Positions 13,317 to 19,640 of a DNA stretch of 19,640 nt are shown piece by piece (the first letter of the stretch is position 1; each line of letters starts with the position of its first letter). Source of the DNA: an uncultured Eubacteriales bacterium (GTDB lineage: Bacteria; Bacillota; Clostridia; Oscillospirales; Butyricicoccaceae); contig CAKTWY010000020.1 in NCBI GenBank assembly GCA_934630445.1, positions 1 through 19,640 on the forward strand, given 5' to 3'. Both the position numbers and the translations under genes were made by a program. Below the pieces are notes generated by a model. It was not told the origin of the DNA, ran no database searches, and saw nothing but the letters and a program-made list of their open reading frames with translations.

Positions 13317-13908
13317 CGCGAAGGGAACGATCTATGTCATCGCCGGTCCGTCGGGCGTCGGCAAGGGAACGGTGATCTCCAGGGTGCTGGCGGACAACGC
13401 GGCGCTATATTATTCCATTTCAGCCACCACGCGCGCACCGCGCGAAAAAGAGTGCGACGGGGTGCACTATTTCTTCCTGTCAAAGGAGGCGTTTCTCGAG
13501 AAGGCGGCGCGCGGCGAATTCCTCGAGTATGCGCAGTATGTCGACAACTATTACGGCACGCCGGCGGAATCGGTCGACAGCCGCATTGCGGCGGGCGTGA
13601 GCGTCGTGCTCGAGATCGATACGCAGGGCGCGCTGCAGGTGAAGAAAAACCGCCCGGAGGCGGTGCTCATCTTTGTGGCGGCGCCGTCATTTGAGGCGTT
13701 GGAAAGCCGCCTGAGAGGCCGGGGAACGGAGACGGAGGAAAAGATCCAGAAGCGTCTGCGCGAGGCCAGGCGTGAGTATACCGTGGGACATGAATTTGAT
13801 TATATCGTCCTGAACGACGATGTGATACATGCCAAAGAGCAGATCGAGGCGATCATGACCGCCGAGAACTGCAGAACGAGGAACAGAATCTATTTGAATG
13901 AGGTGTGA
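13309..13908 (+). CDS. gmk: Guanylate kinase
   Basis: Phosphorylates GMP to GDP with ATP, needed for GTP and, downstream, for c-di-GMP and ppGpp. The 199-residue protein has the P-loop GPSGVGKG (13-20), the GMP-binding block SATTRAPREKECDGVHYFF, GEFLEYAQYVDNYYGTP and EIDTQGALQVKK, and the lid arginines in RLREARREY. The open frame extends to 13219, but the ATG at 13309 gives the correct N-terminus (PNAKGTIYVIAGPSG). Its ribosome site, GAGGAGGAGG at about 13287-13296 with GGAAG closer in, lies inside the acidic tail of remA, and the two genes overlap by eight bases, indicating coupled translation. Confidence 0.97.
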   Translation: MPNAKGTIYVIAGPSGVGKGTVISRVLADNAALYYSISATTRAPREKECDGVHYFFLSKEAFLEKAARGEFLEYAQYVDNYYGTPAESVDSRIAAGVSVVLEIDTQGALQVKKNRPEAVLIFVAAPSFEALESRLRGRGTETEEKIQKRLREARREYTVGHEFDYIVLNDDVIHAKEQIEAIMTAENCRTRNRIYLNEV

Positions 13909-13911
13909 ACC

Positions 13912-14121
13912 ATGCTCAAACCCTATATGAGCGTACTGACAAAGAAGGTTGGCAACCGGTATCTTCTTGTAAACGTCTGCGCCAAGCGTGCGCGCGATAT
14001 CGCCGAAAATGCCGAGCAGGAAGGCGAAGAGCTGATGGAGAAGCCGGTCAAGACCGCGCTTTGCGAGCTTGCCGAGGATAAGATCCATTTTGTCAGAGAG
14101 GAGCTTCCCGAGGAGGATTAA
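13912..14121 (+). CDS. rpoZ: RNA polymerase omega subunit
   Basis: Omega assists folding and assembly of the beta' subunit. The 69-residue product starts LKPYMSVLTKKVGNRYLLVN and has the core CAKRARDIAENAE followed by KPVKTALCELAEDKIHF, matching the omega fold of clostridia. The ATG at 13912 is four bases after the gmk stop, with GAGGTG in the gmk end as ribosome site. The acidic C-terminus (EELPEED) is usual. It is the third member of the remA–gmk–rpoZ group and the last before a 115-base gap. Confidence 0.95.
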   Translation: MLKPYMSVLTKKVGNRYLLVNVCAKRARDIAENAEQEGEELMEKPVKTALCELAEDKIHFVREELPEED

Positions 14122-14236
14122 ACTGTGCGGAACAGAGGCCGCGTGCGGCCAGGGCAGGGCGCATAGCGGAGGAACGAAGCAGCAATTTCAAATGGCGCGG
14201 CGTGCGCTGCACGCCGCCGGTCAGGAGGGTTTGTCC
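14122..14236 (+). other. 115-base rpoZ–priA gap with two GC-rich hairpins
   Basis: The gap holds GGCCG-cgtg-CGGCC (14137-14150) and a 9-bp perfect stem GCGGCGTGC / GCACGCCGC (14197-14205 with 14209-14217, three-base loop). Neither has a T tract. The second stem ends six bases before the priA ribosome site AGGAGGG (14223-14229). In many clostridia coaBC lies between rpoZ and priA; no part of it is recognisable here. Confidence 0.6.
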
Positions 14237-16711
14237 GTGGAAAAGGGCGGCATTTTTTGCAAAGTAGCAGTGAGCGCGGCCGTTTTTTCCATCGACAAGC
14301 CCTATGATTATTTCGCTCCGGAACGCCTTGCGTCCAGGGTGCGCCCGGGCGTGCGCGTGCTCGTGCCGTTCGGTGCGGGCAACCGCAGGACCGAGGCGAT
14401 CGTTTTGTCGGTGGGCAGTGCCTGCGCGTATGAGCGCGTCAAGGCCGTTGCGGCCGTGCTCGACGAGGAGCCGGTCCTGGACGAGCAGATGATGAAGCTC
14501 GTGCTGTGGATGCGCGAGCGCCTTTTCTGCACGGTGTATGAAGCGGTGCGCGCCGCGCTCCCGGCGGGCGTCTGGACGAAGAGCGAGGTTTTCTACAGCC
14601 TGCGCTCTGACGCGCCCGGCGAGGATACGACGGCGGGCGGCGCGCGGGAGGAGATCATTGCCGCCGTGCGGGGAGGCGCTTTGACCGCGCGGGAGATCGG
14701 TGAGAAAACGGGCCTTGCACGCGTGCAGGCATTGTTATCAGAACTTGTCAAACAGGGCATCCTTACAAAGGAAGAGCGCACCACGCGCGGCGTAAAGGAC
14801 AAGACGGTCGCGGCCTTTTCGCTTGCGGTGGATGCCGGCGAGGCCGAGGCGCTCGCGCGCCGCGGCGCAGGGGAGAAGACGGCGCAGATGCGCATGAGCG
14901 TGATAGAAACGCTCTCGCGCCTGGGCAGCGTCACGCAGAAGGAACTGATCTATCTGACCGGCGCGAGTGCAGCGTCGCTTAAGACGATGGTCCGCCGCGG
15001 CATCCTGCGCCAGAGCGAGGAAACCGTCTACCGCGCGCCGTACGAAACGCCGCCGGATACGGAAGGTGCGCCGCCGCTTGTGCTGAACGACGAGCAGCGC
15101 GCAGCGGCGGACGGCCTGATCGCGCTGCTTTCCAAAGACGCGCCGGAGGCAGCGCTGCTGTTCGGCGTGACGGGCAGCGGGAAGACGAGCGTCTATCTCA
15201 AGCTGATTGAGGCGGCGCTTTCGCGCGGGGAAGGCGCGGTGCTGCTCGTGCCGGAGATCGCGCTCACGCCGCAGATGATCCGGCGTTTTCGGGGCTGTTT
15301 CGGGGCGCGGGTGGCTGTTTTGCACAGCGCCCTGTCGACCGGCGAGCGCTATGACGAGTGGAAGCGCATCCGTGAGGGTGCGGCGGACGTCGTTGTCGGC
15401 ACGCGCTCGGCCGTCTTCGCACCAATCGCCAGGCTCGGGCTCATCATCATCGACGAGGAGCAGGAGCACACCTATAAATCGGAAAACGCGCCGCGCTACC
15501 ATGCGCATGAGATCGCCAAATACCGCTGTGTGCAGCACAGCGCGCTGCTGGTCCTGGGCTCGGCGACGCCGTCGGTCGAGAGCTATTACCACGCCGAGCA
15601 CGGCAGATACCATAAGTTTATGCTCACGAGCCGTTTCGGCGGAACGCCGCTGCCGGAGGTGATTATCTCCGACATGAAGCGCGACGCGCGCAGCGGCCGG
15701 TCCGACATCATCGGAGACGCGCTTTATCAGGAACTGGCCGGAAACCTTGCGCGCGGGGAGCAAAGCGTGCTGTTCCTGAATCGGCGCGGCACCAACCGCA
15801 TCATCACCTGTGTCGACTGCGGCTGGGTGCCCGCGTGCGAGCGCTGCAGCGTGTCGCTGACATACCATGCGGCGGCGGGGCGGCTGATGTGCCACCACTG
15901 CGGCTTTTCTCTGAAGCTGCCGGAGAGCTGCCCGGAGTGCGGCGGCATCCATCTGAAGGGCGTGGGTTTCGGCACGCAGAAGGCGGAAGCGGAGCTGTAC
16001 CGCCTTTTTCCGGAGATACGGGTCGTGCGCATGGATGCGGACACCACCGGGGCGAAGGCCTCACATGAGAAGCTCTTAAAGCGCTTTGAGCGCGAGCGGG
16101 CGGATGTGCTCCTCGGCACGCAGATGATTACCAAAGGGCTTGATTTTGAAAATGTAACGCTTGTCGGCGTACTGAACGCGGATATGTCGCTGTTTACAGA
16201 CGATTATCGCGGCGGCGAGCGCACGTTTTCCCTCATCACGCAGGTGGTGGGCCGGGCGGGCCGCCGCGCCGCGCGCGGGCGCGCCGTGATCCAGACTTAC
16301 CACCCGGAAAACCGCGTCATCGAAACGGCCGCGCGGCAGGACTACGCGGCGTTTTACGAAAAGGAGATCCTTCTGCGCGAGGCGCTCATGGCGCCGCCCG
16401 TGTGCGACACGGCCGTCTTGACGCTGACGGGCGAGGACGAGCACCGCGTGCTGGTCGCCGCGTGCGCGCTGGCAGAGCGGCTGCGCGGCCTTCTCGCCGG
16501 CGCGCCGTACAGCGCAGCGGGCGGCGATCTGCTCGGGCCCGTGCCCGCCGTGATCGCAAGGATCAACCGCAGGTATAAATACCACATTTCTTTCCGCATC
16601 CGGGATGCAAAGATGTGCCGCGCACTGATCGCGGCGCTTCTGCGGGCGTTTGCGGCGGAAAAAAGAAACAGCGGCGTGGCCCTTTTTGCGGACGTCAATC
16701 CGGAGATGTAG
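14237..16711 (+). CDS. priA: Primosomal protein N', replication restart helicase PriA
   Basis: PriA recognises stalled forks and D-loops and reloads the replicative helicase. The start is placed at the GTG at 14237 because AGGAGGG stands seven bases ahead; this gives 824 residues. Order of parts: the 3'-end-binding domain (about 1-105, with FSIDKPYDYF and GVRVLVPFG); two winged-helix-like stretches (about 140-185 and 218-262); helicase lobe 1 with Walker A GVTGSGKT (310-317) and DEEQEHTYKSE (406-416); then a zinc module with eight cysteines at 525, 528, 534, 537, 552, 555, 565, 568; and lobe 2 with LLGTQMITKGLDFENVTLVG cut short and VVGRAGRRAARG. All key residues are present. An earlier in-frame ATG at 14192 lacks a well-placed ribosome site. 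Confidence 0.96.
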   Translation: MEKGGIFCKVAVSAAVFSIDKPYDYFAPERLASRVRPGVRVLVPFGAGNRRTEAIVLSVGSACAYERVKAVAAVLDEEPVLDEQMMKLVLWMRERLFCTVYEAVRAALPAGVWTKSEVFYSLRSDAPGEDTTAGGAREEIIAAVRGGALTAREIGEKTGLARVQALLSELVKQGILTKEERTTRGVKDKTVAAFSLAVDAGEAEALARRGAGEKTAQMRMSVIETLSRLGSVTQKELIYLTGASAASLKTMVRRGILRQSEETVYRAPYETPPDTEGAPPLVLNDEQRAAADGLIALLSKDAPEAALLFGVTGSGKTSVYLKLIEAALSRGEGAVLLVPEIALTPQMIRRFRGCFGARVAVLHSALSTGERYDEWKRIREGAADVVVGTRSAVFAPIARLGLIIIDEEQEHTYKSENAPRYHAHEIAKYRCVQHSALLVLGSATPSVESYYHAEHGRYHKFMLTSRFGGTPLPEVIISDMKRDARSGRSDIIGDALYQELAGNLARGEQSVLFLNRRGTNRIITCVDCGWVPACERCSVSLTYHAAAGRLMCHHCGFSLKLPESCPECGGIHLKGVGFGTQKAEAELYRLFPEIRVVRMDADTTGAKASHEKLLKRFERERADVLLGTQMITKGLDFENVTLVGVLNADMSLFTDDYRGGERTFSLITQVVGRAGRRAARGRAVIQTYHPENRVIETAARQDYAAFYEKEILLREALMAPPVCDTAVLTLTGEDEHRVLVAACALAERLRGLLAGAPYSAAGGDLLGPVPAVIARINRRYKYHISFRIRDAKMCRALIAALLRAFAAEKRNSGVALFADVNPEM

Positions 16712-16786
16712 GGCGATGAGTATGCTTGCGGCGGCGTTTCCGGGCGCGCCGCGACAGAATGTTTTTAATCGGGAGGAATATTCTTT

Positions 16787-17260
16787 ATGGCAATGCGCAA
16801 TATTGTAAAAACGGGCGACGATGTGCTGCTGAAAAAGGCGCGCCGTGTCGAGCGCTTCGACAGGCGGCTTCACGCGCTTCTGGACGATATGCTTGAAACG
16901 ATGCGCGCGGCAAACGGCGTTGGCCTTGCCGGGCCGCAGGTGGGCATCCTGCGCCAGATCGTTGTCATCGAGGTGGAAGAGGGCAAGCCCATCGAGCTGA
17001 TCAATCCGCAGATCATTGAAGCGGACGGAGAGCAGACCGGGAGCGAGGGCTGCTTGAGCTTCCCGGGCGTATACGGCATCGTCACGCGGCCGAACCACGT
17101 GCGCGTGCGCGCCCAGGACAGGAACGGCGAAGTGTTTGAGGCCGAGGGAGAAGCGCTGCTCGCGCGCGCCTTCTGCCATGAGATCGACCATTTGAACGGC
17201 GTGGTGTTCACCCAGCATGTCACGCGGTATCTGGACCCCGAGGAGCTGAGCGCGGAATGA
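16787..17260 (+). CDS. def: Peptide deformylase
   Basis: Removes the formyl group from the initiator methionine of new proteins; a metalloenzyme. The 157-residue product has all three motifs: GVGLAGPQV (44-52), EGCLS (87-91, metal ligand C89) and HEIDHLNG (131-138, ligands H131 and H135 and catalytic E132). Length suits the short type I/III-like forms. The ATG at 16787 follows CGGGAGGAA. Its TGA overlaps the fmt ATG (ATGA, 17257-17260), so deformylase and the formyltransferase that makes its substrate are co-translated, the usual pairing. Confidence 0.97.
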   Translation: MAMRNIVKTGDDVLLKKARRVERFDRRLHALLDDMLETMRAANGVGLAGPQVGILRQIVVIEVEEGKPIELINPQIIEADGEQTGSEGCLSFPGVYGIVTRPNHVRVRAQDRNGEVFEAEGEALLARAFCHEIDHLNGVVFTQHVTRYLDPEELSAE

Positions 17261-18195
17261 GGATTCTCTTCATGGGCACGCCGGACTTTGCCGCCTGTTC
17301 CCTCGAGGCACTCGTGCGCGCGGGGGCTGACATCTGCGGCGTGATCACGCGCGAGGATAAGCCGCAGGGGCGCAAAATGGTCCTGACGCCGCCGCCTGTC
17401 AAGGTCACGGCGCAGAAATACGATCTGCCCGTCTATCAGCCCGAACGCCTGAAGGACGGAGCGATTCAGGACCTTCTTGATACGCTCTCGCCGGAGCTGA
17501 TCGTCGTCGTGGCGTATGGGAAGATTCTTCCAAAGTATATTCTTGACAGCCCGAAGTACGGCTGCATCAACCTGCACGGGTCGCTGCTGCCGAAATACCG
17601 CGGCGCGTCGCCCATCCAGTCGGCTGTGCTTGCCGGCGAGCGGGTGACGGGCGTTTCGACGATGTATCTGGCCGAGGGCATGGACGAGGGCGACGTGATC
17701 GAGTCGGCCAGCACCGAGATCGGTGAATACGAGACATCCGGCGAGCTTTTTGACCGTCTGATGGAGCTCGGTGCGCAGCTGCTCTGCCACACCGTGCGCC
17801 TGATCGAAGAGGGGCATGCACCGCGCGTGCCGCAGGACCACGCAGAGGCGAGCTACTGCACGATGCTGCGCAAGGAAGCGGCGCGCATCGACTTCAGCCG
17901 CCCGGCACAGGAGGTAATCAACCTGATCCGGGGCATGAACCCGTGGCCGGTGGCCTTTACTTCGCTCGAGGGGCGCACGCTTAAGGTATGGCGCGCGCTG
18001 CGCGGCGGTGTGTGCGCGGGCAGGGCGCCCGGAACGGTTCTGGGGCTCGTCAAAGGCGCGGGGATTGAGATCGCCTGCGGCGACGGGCGGAGTATCGTTG
18101 TGACCGAGCTGCAGCCGGAAAACGGCAGGCGTATGGCGGCGGAGGCGTACTATATCGGCCATCGCGCGCTCGCGGGAGCGGTTCTCGGCGCGTGA
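17257..18195 (+). CDS. fmt: Methionyl-tRNA formyltransferase
   Basis: Formylates initiator Met-tRNA using 10-formyltetrahydrofolate. The 312-residue protein opens RILFMGTPDFAACSLEAL; the folate-binding and catalytic block INLHGSLLPKYRGASPI carries N105 and H107, with D143 in GMDEGDVI, matching the catalytic Asn/His/Asp of the family. The C-terminal oligonucleotide-binding-like domain begins near residue 205. It overlaps def by four bases. The priA–def–fmt order with a YugP-like peptidase and rsmB afterwards is widely conserved in Clostridia. Confidence 0.97.
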   Translation: MRILFMGTPDFAACSLEALVRAGADICGVITREDKPQGRKMVLTPPPVKVTAQKYDLPVYQPERLKDGAIQDLLDTLSPELIVVVAYGKILPKYILDSPKYGCINLHGSLLPKYRGASPIQSAVLAGERVTGVSTMYLAEGMDEGDVIESASTEIGEYETSGELFDRLMELGAQLLCHTVRLIEEGHAPRVPQDHAEASYCTMLRKEAARIDFSRPAQEVINLIRGMNPWPVAFTSLEGRTLKVWRALRGGVCAGRAPGTVLGLVKGAGIEIACGDGRSIVVTELQPENGRRMAAEAYYIGHRALAGAVLGA

Positions 18196-18255
18196 GCGTC
18201 CGCCGGCGCTGTTTTCTGTGAATTTCAGGCTTTACGCTGTCCGAAGGAGGACGAC

Positions 18256-18963
18256 ATGTTCGGCTATTATTACGGATTTGACATCACCTATATCGTACTG
18301 GTGCTCCCTGCGGTCCTTTTCGCGCTGTGGGCGCAGATGCGCGTGAGCTCGACCTTCCGCAAATATTCCGCCGCGCGCACGTCGCGCGGCCTTACGGGCG
18401 CGCAGGCGGCGGAAGCAGTGCTGCGCCAAAACGGCGTCTACGACGTGCGCATCGAGTACGTTAAAGGCAATCTCACCGATCATTATGACCCGAAGACGAA
18501 CGTGATCCGCCTCTCGTCGAACGTTTACAGCGTTTCGAGCGTGGCGGCGGCAGGGGTCGCGGCGCATGAGGCGGGCCATGCCGTGCAGTATGCGCAGGGC
18601 TACGGTCCGATCCGCGTGCGCACCGCGATTATCCCGATCTGCAATGTCGGGGCCTCGGCGTCCTGGCCGATGGTCCTTTTAGGGCTGGTGTTCAACAGCC
18701 AGGGGCTTTTGAACCTGGGGATCGTGCTCTTCGGCCTTGCCACGCTGTTCCAGCTGGTGACGCTGCCGGTGGAGTTCAATGCCTCCTTCCGTGCGATCGC
18801 GGCGCTCGGCGACAGCGGGGCGCTCACCGCTTCGGAGCTGCCTGCGGCGAAAAAGGTGCTTCGCGCCGCCGCGCTGACGTACGTGGCGGGACTTGCCACG
18901 TCGCTGGCCCAGCTGCTGCGCCTGATCATCCTCTTCGGCGGACGCCGGAACGACGACAGGTGA
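18256..18963 (+). CDS. YugP-like membrane zinc metallopeptidase
   Basis: A membrane-bound putative neutral zinc metallopeptidase (Zn_peptidase_2 family). The 235-residue protein has a first helix at about 10-27, the zinc-binding HEAGH at 104-108 (within AAGVAAHEAGHAVQYAQGY cut at 19), two further helices at about 134-147 and 150-172, and LPVEFNAS (170-177) whose E173 is the likely third ligand. A last hydrophobic stretch precedes the charged RRNDDR end. Physiological substrates are unknown for most members. The ATG at 18256 follows GAAGGAGGA closely. It sits 60 bases after fmt and five bases before rsmB, inside the same transcript. Confidence 0.93.
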   Translation: MFGYYYGFDITYIVLVLPAVLFALWAQMRVSSTFRKYSAARTSRGLTGAQAAEAVLRQNGVYDVRIEYVKGNLTDHYDPKTNVIRLSSNVYSVSSVAAAGVAAHEAGHAVQYAQGYGPIRVRTAIIPICNVGASASWPMVLLGLVFNSQGLLNLGIVLFGLATLFQLVTLPVEFNASFRAIAALGDSGALTASELPAAKKVLRAAALTYVAGLATSLAQLLRLIILFGGRRNDDR

Positions 18964-18968
18964 CGGGC

Positions 18969-19640
18969 ATGAAGACAGCGAGACAGGTCGCCCTGGCAGG
19001 TCTGATTGAGGTTCGCCGCAGCGGCGCATGGGCGGACCTGTACTTAAAAGAAGCGATTCGCAAAGAAGGGCTCGACCGGCGCGACGCGGCGCTTGCGACC
19101 GAGCTTTTATACGGCGTGCTGCAGCAGCGTGCGCTGATCGATCACACCATCGCGGCCTACTCCAGCATCAAGCTGAAAAAGGTCACGCCTGACGTGCTCG
19201 ACGCGATGCGCATCGCGGTATACCAGCTGCGCTTTATGGATAGAATACCCCCGTCCGCGGCGGTCGATGAGGCCGTGCGCGAAGTCAGGCGCCGCGCAAA
19301 TCCGCGCGCGGCAGGCTTTGCCAATGCGGTGCTGCGCAGCGCAGCTGCGCAGCGGGAGGCGCTCCCCATGCCGGAGGATGACGGGTCGGATGCGTACTAT
19401 GCCGTGCGCTACAGCCATCCGGAAGAGCTGGTGCACCGTCTGCGGCTCGAATATCCGGACGATTTTGAGGCGATCCTGCGTGAGAACAATACGCGCGCGC
19501 AGGCATGCTGCCTTGTGAACACGCTGAAGATTGCTCCCGCGGCGCTGATTGAGGCGCTCGCGCAGGAGGGCGTACAGGCGTGTCCGCATCCAGCAGACGG
19601 GCGATACCTGCTCCTTCGCGGGCTCGGTGACCCGGCGCGC
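18969..19640 (+). CDS. rsmB: 16S rRNA m5C967 methyltransferase RsmB, N-terminal part
   Basis: RsmB (Sun/Fmu) methylates cytosine 967 of 16S rRNA with S-adenosylmethionine. The window holds the first 224 codons without a stop, ending in frame at the last base, so the gene continues beyond. Residues 1 to about 135 form the NusB-like RNA-binding domain: TARQVALAGLIEV at the start, LDRRDAALATELLYGVLQQR, IDHTIAAYSSIKLKKVTPDV, IAVYQLRFMDRIPPSAAVDE and RAAGFANAVLR are typical. YSHPEELVHRL (about 148-158) begins the linker to the catalytic domain, whose S-adenosylmethionine site and two cysteines lie outside. The ATG at 18969 is five bases past the peptidase stop, with only GACGGG upstream as ribosome site. 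Confidence 0.95.
   Translation, partial: MKTARQVALAGLIEVRRSGAWADLYLKEAIRKEGLDRRDAALATELLYGVLQQRALIDHTIAAYSSIKLKKVTPDVLDAMRIAVYQLRFMDRIPPSAAVDEAVREVRRRANPRAAGFANAVLRSAAAQREALPMPEDDGSDAYYAVRYSHPEELVHRLRLEYPDDFEAILRENNTRAQACCLVNTLKIAPAALIEALAQEGVQACPHPADGRYLLLRGLGDPAR

Noticed and set aside
14738..15952. 404-codon minus-strand frame opposite priA
   Set aside because: Shadow frame antisense to conserved helicase motifs.
16729..16770. Terminator between priA and def
   Set aside because: GCGGCG/CGCCGC can pair, but the TTTTT lies about ten bases past the stem and the loop is large.

Overview
The window reads as a housekeeping stretch from a GC-rich member of the Bacillota, most likely an uncultured Clostridia-type bacterium. 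Gene content and order point that way: carD–ispD–ispF, a CdaA–CdaR c-di-AMP pair, a clostridial DUF5685–J-domain pair, and yicC–remA–gmk–rpoZ–priA–def–fmt–zinc peptidase–rsmB. Nearly every gene is on the + strand, spacing is tight, Shine-Dalgarno sites are purine-rich, and GTG and TTG starts are used. No tRNA, rRNA, CRISPR array, transposase or prophage gene was seen.

Layout. (1) 1-1103: a membrane diguanylate cyclase on the minus strand, then a 418-base divergent spacer. (2) 1522-2925: an AGCS-type sodium/amino acid symporter. (3) 2957-5027: a good promoter, a CarD-family RNA polymerase regulator with a terminator behind it, then ispD and ispF of the MEP isoprenoid pathway. (4) 5056-9201: a promoter and the run cdaA, cdaR, a COG2509-type flavoprotein and a SoxR-reducing/RseC-type membrane protein. 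(5) 9202-9908: a 707-base gene-free region holding dispersed-repeat remnants, a terminator, then a promoter followed by about 200 bases that fold extensively and end in a terminator. (6) 9909-12005: a DUF5685 protein, a J-domain/TPR protein with a cysteine-rich tail, and a small polytopic membrane protein. (7) 12052-19640: a promoter, then yicC, remA, gmk, rpoZ, priA, def, fmt, a YugP-like zinc metallopeptidase and the first part of rsmB, which runs off the end.

Most of the window is core biology: isoprenoid precursors, c-di-AMP signalling, GTP and nucleotide supply, RNA polymerase accessory subunits, replication restart and N-formylmethionine handling. The parts that ordinary annotation does not explain are the structured leader or small-RNA candidate at about 9685-9883, the repeat-derived DNA before it, and the DUF5685 protein. 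The last carries two aspartate-rich motifs reminiscent of class I isoprenoid synthases. Several genes usual in these neighbourhoods are missing here (glmM after cdaR, a PIN/TRAM gene after carD, coaBC before priA); that comparison rests on general knowledge of clostridial gene order, not on a search.
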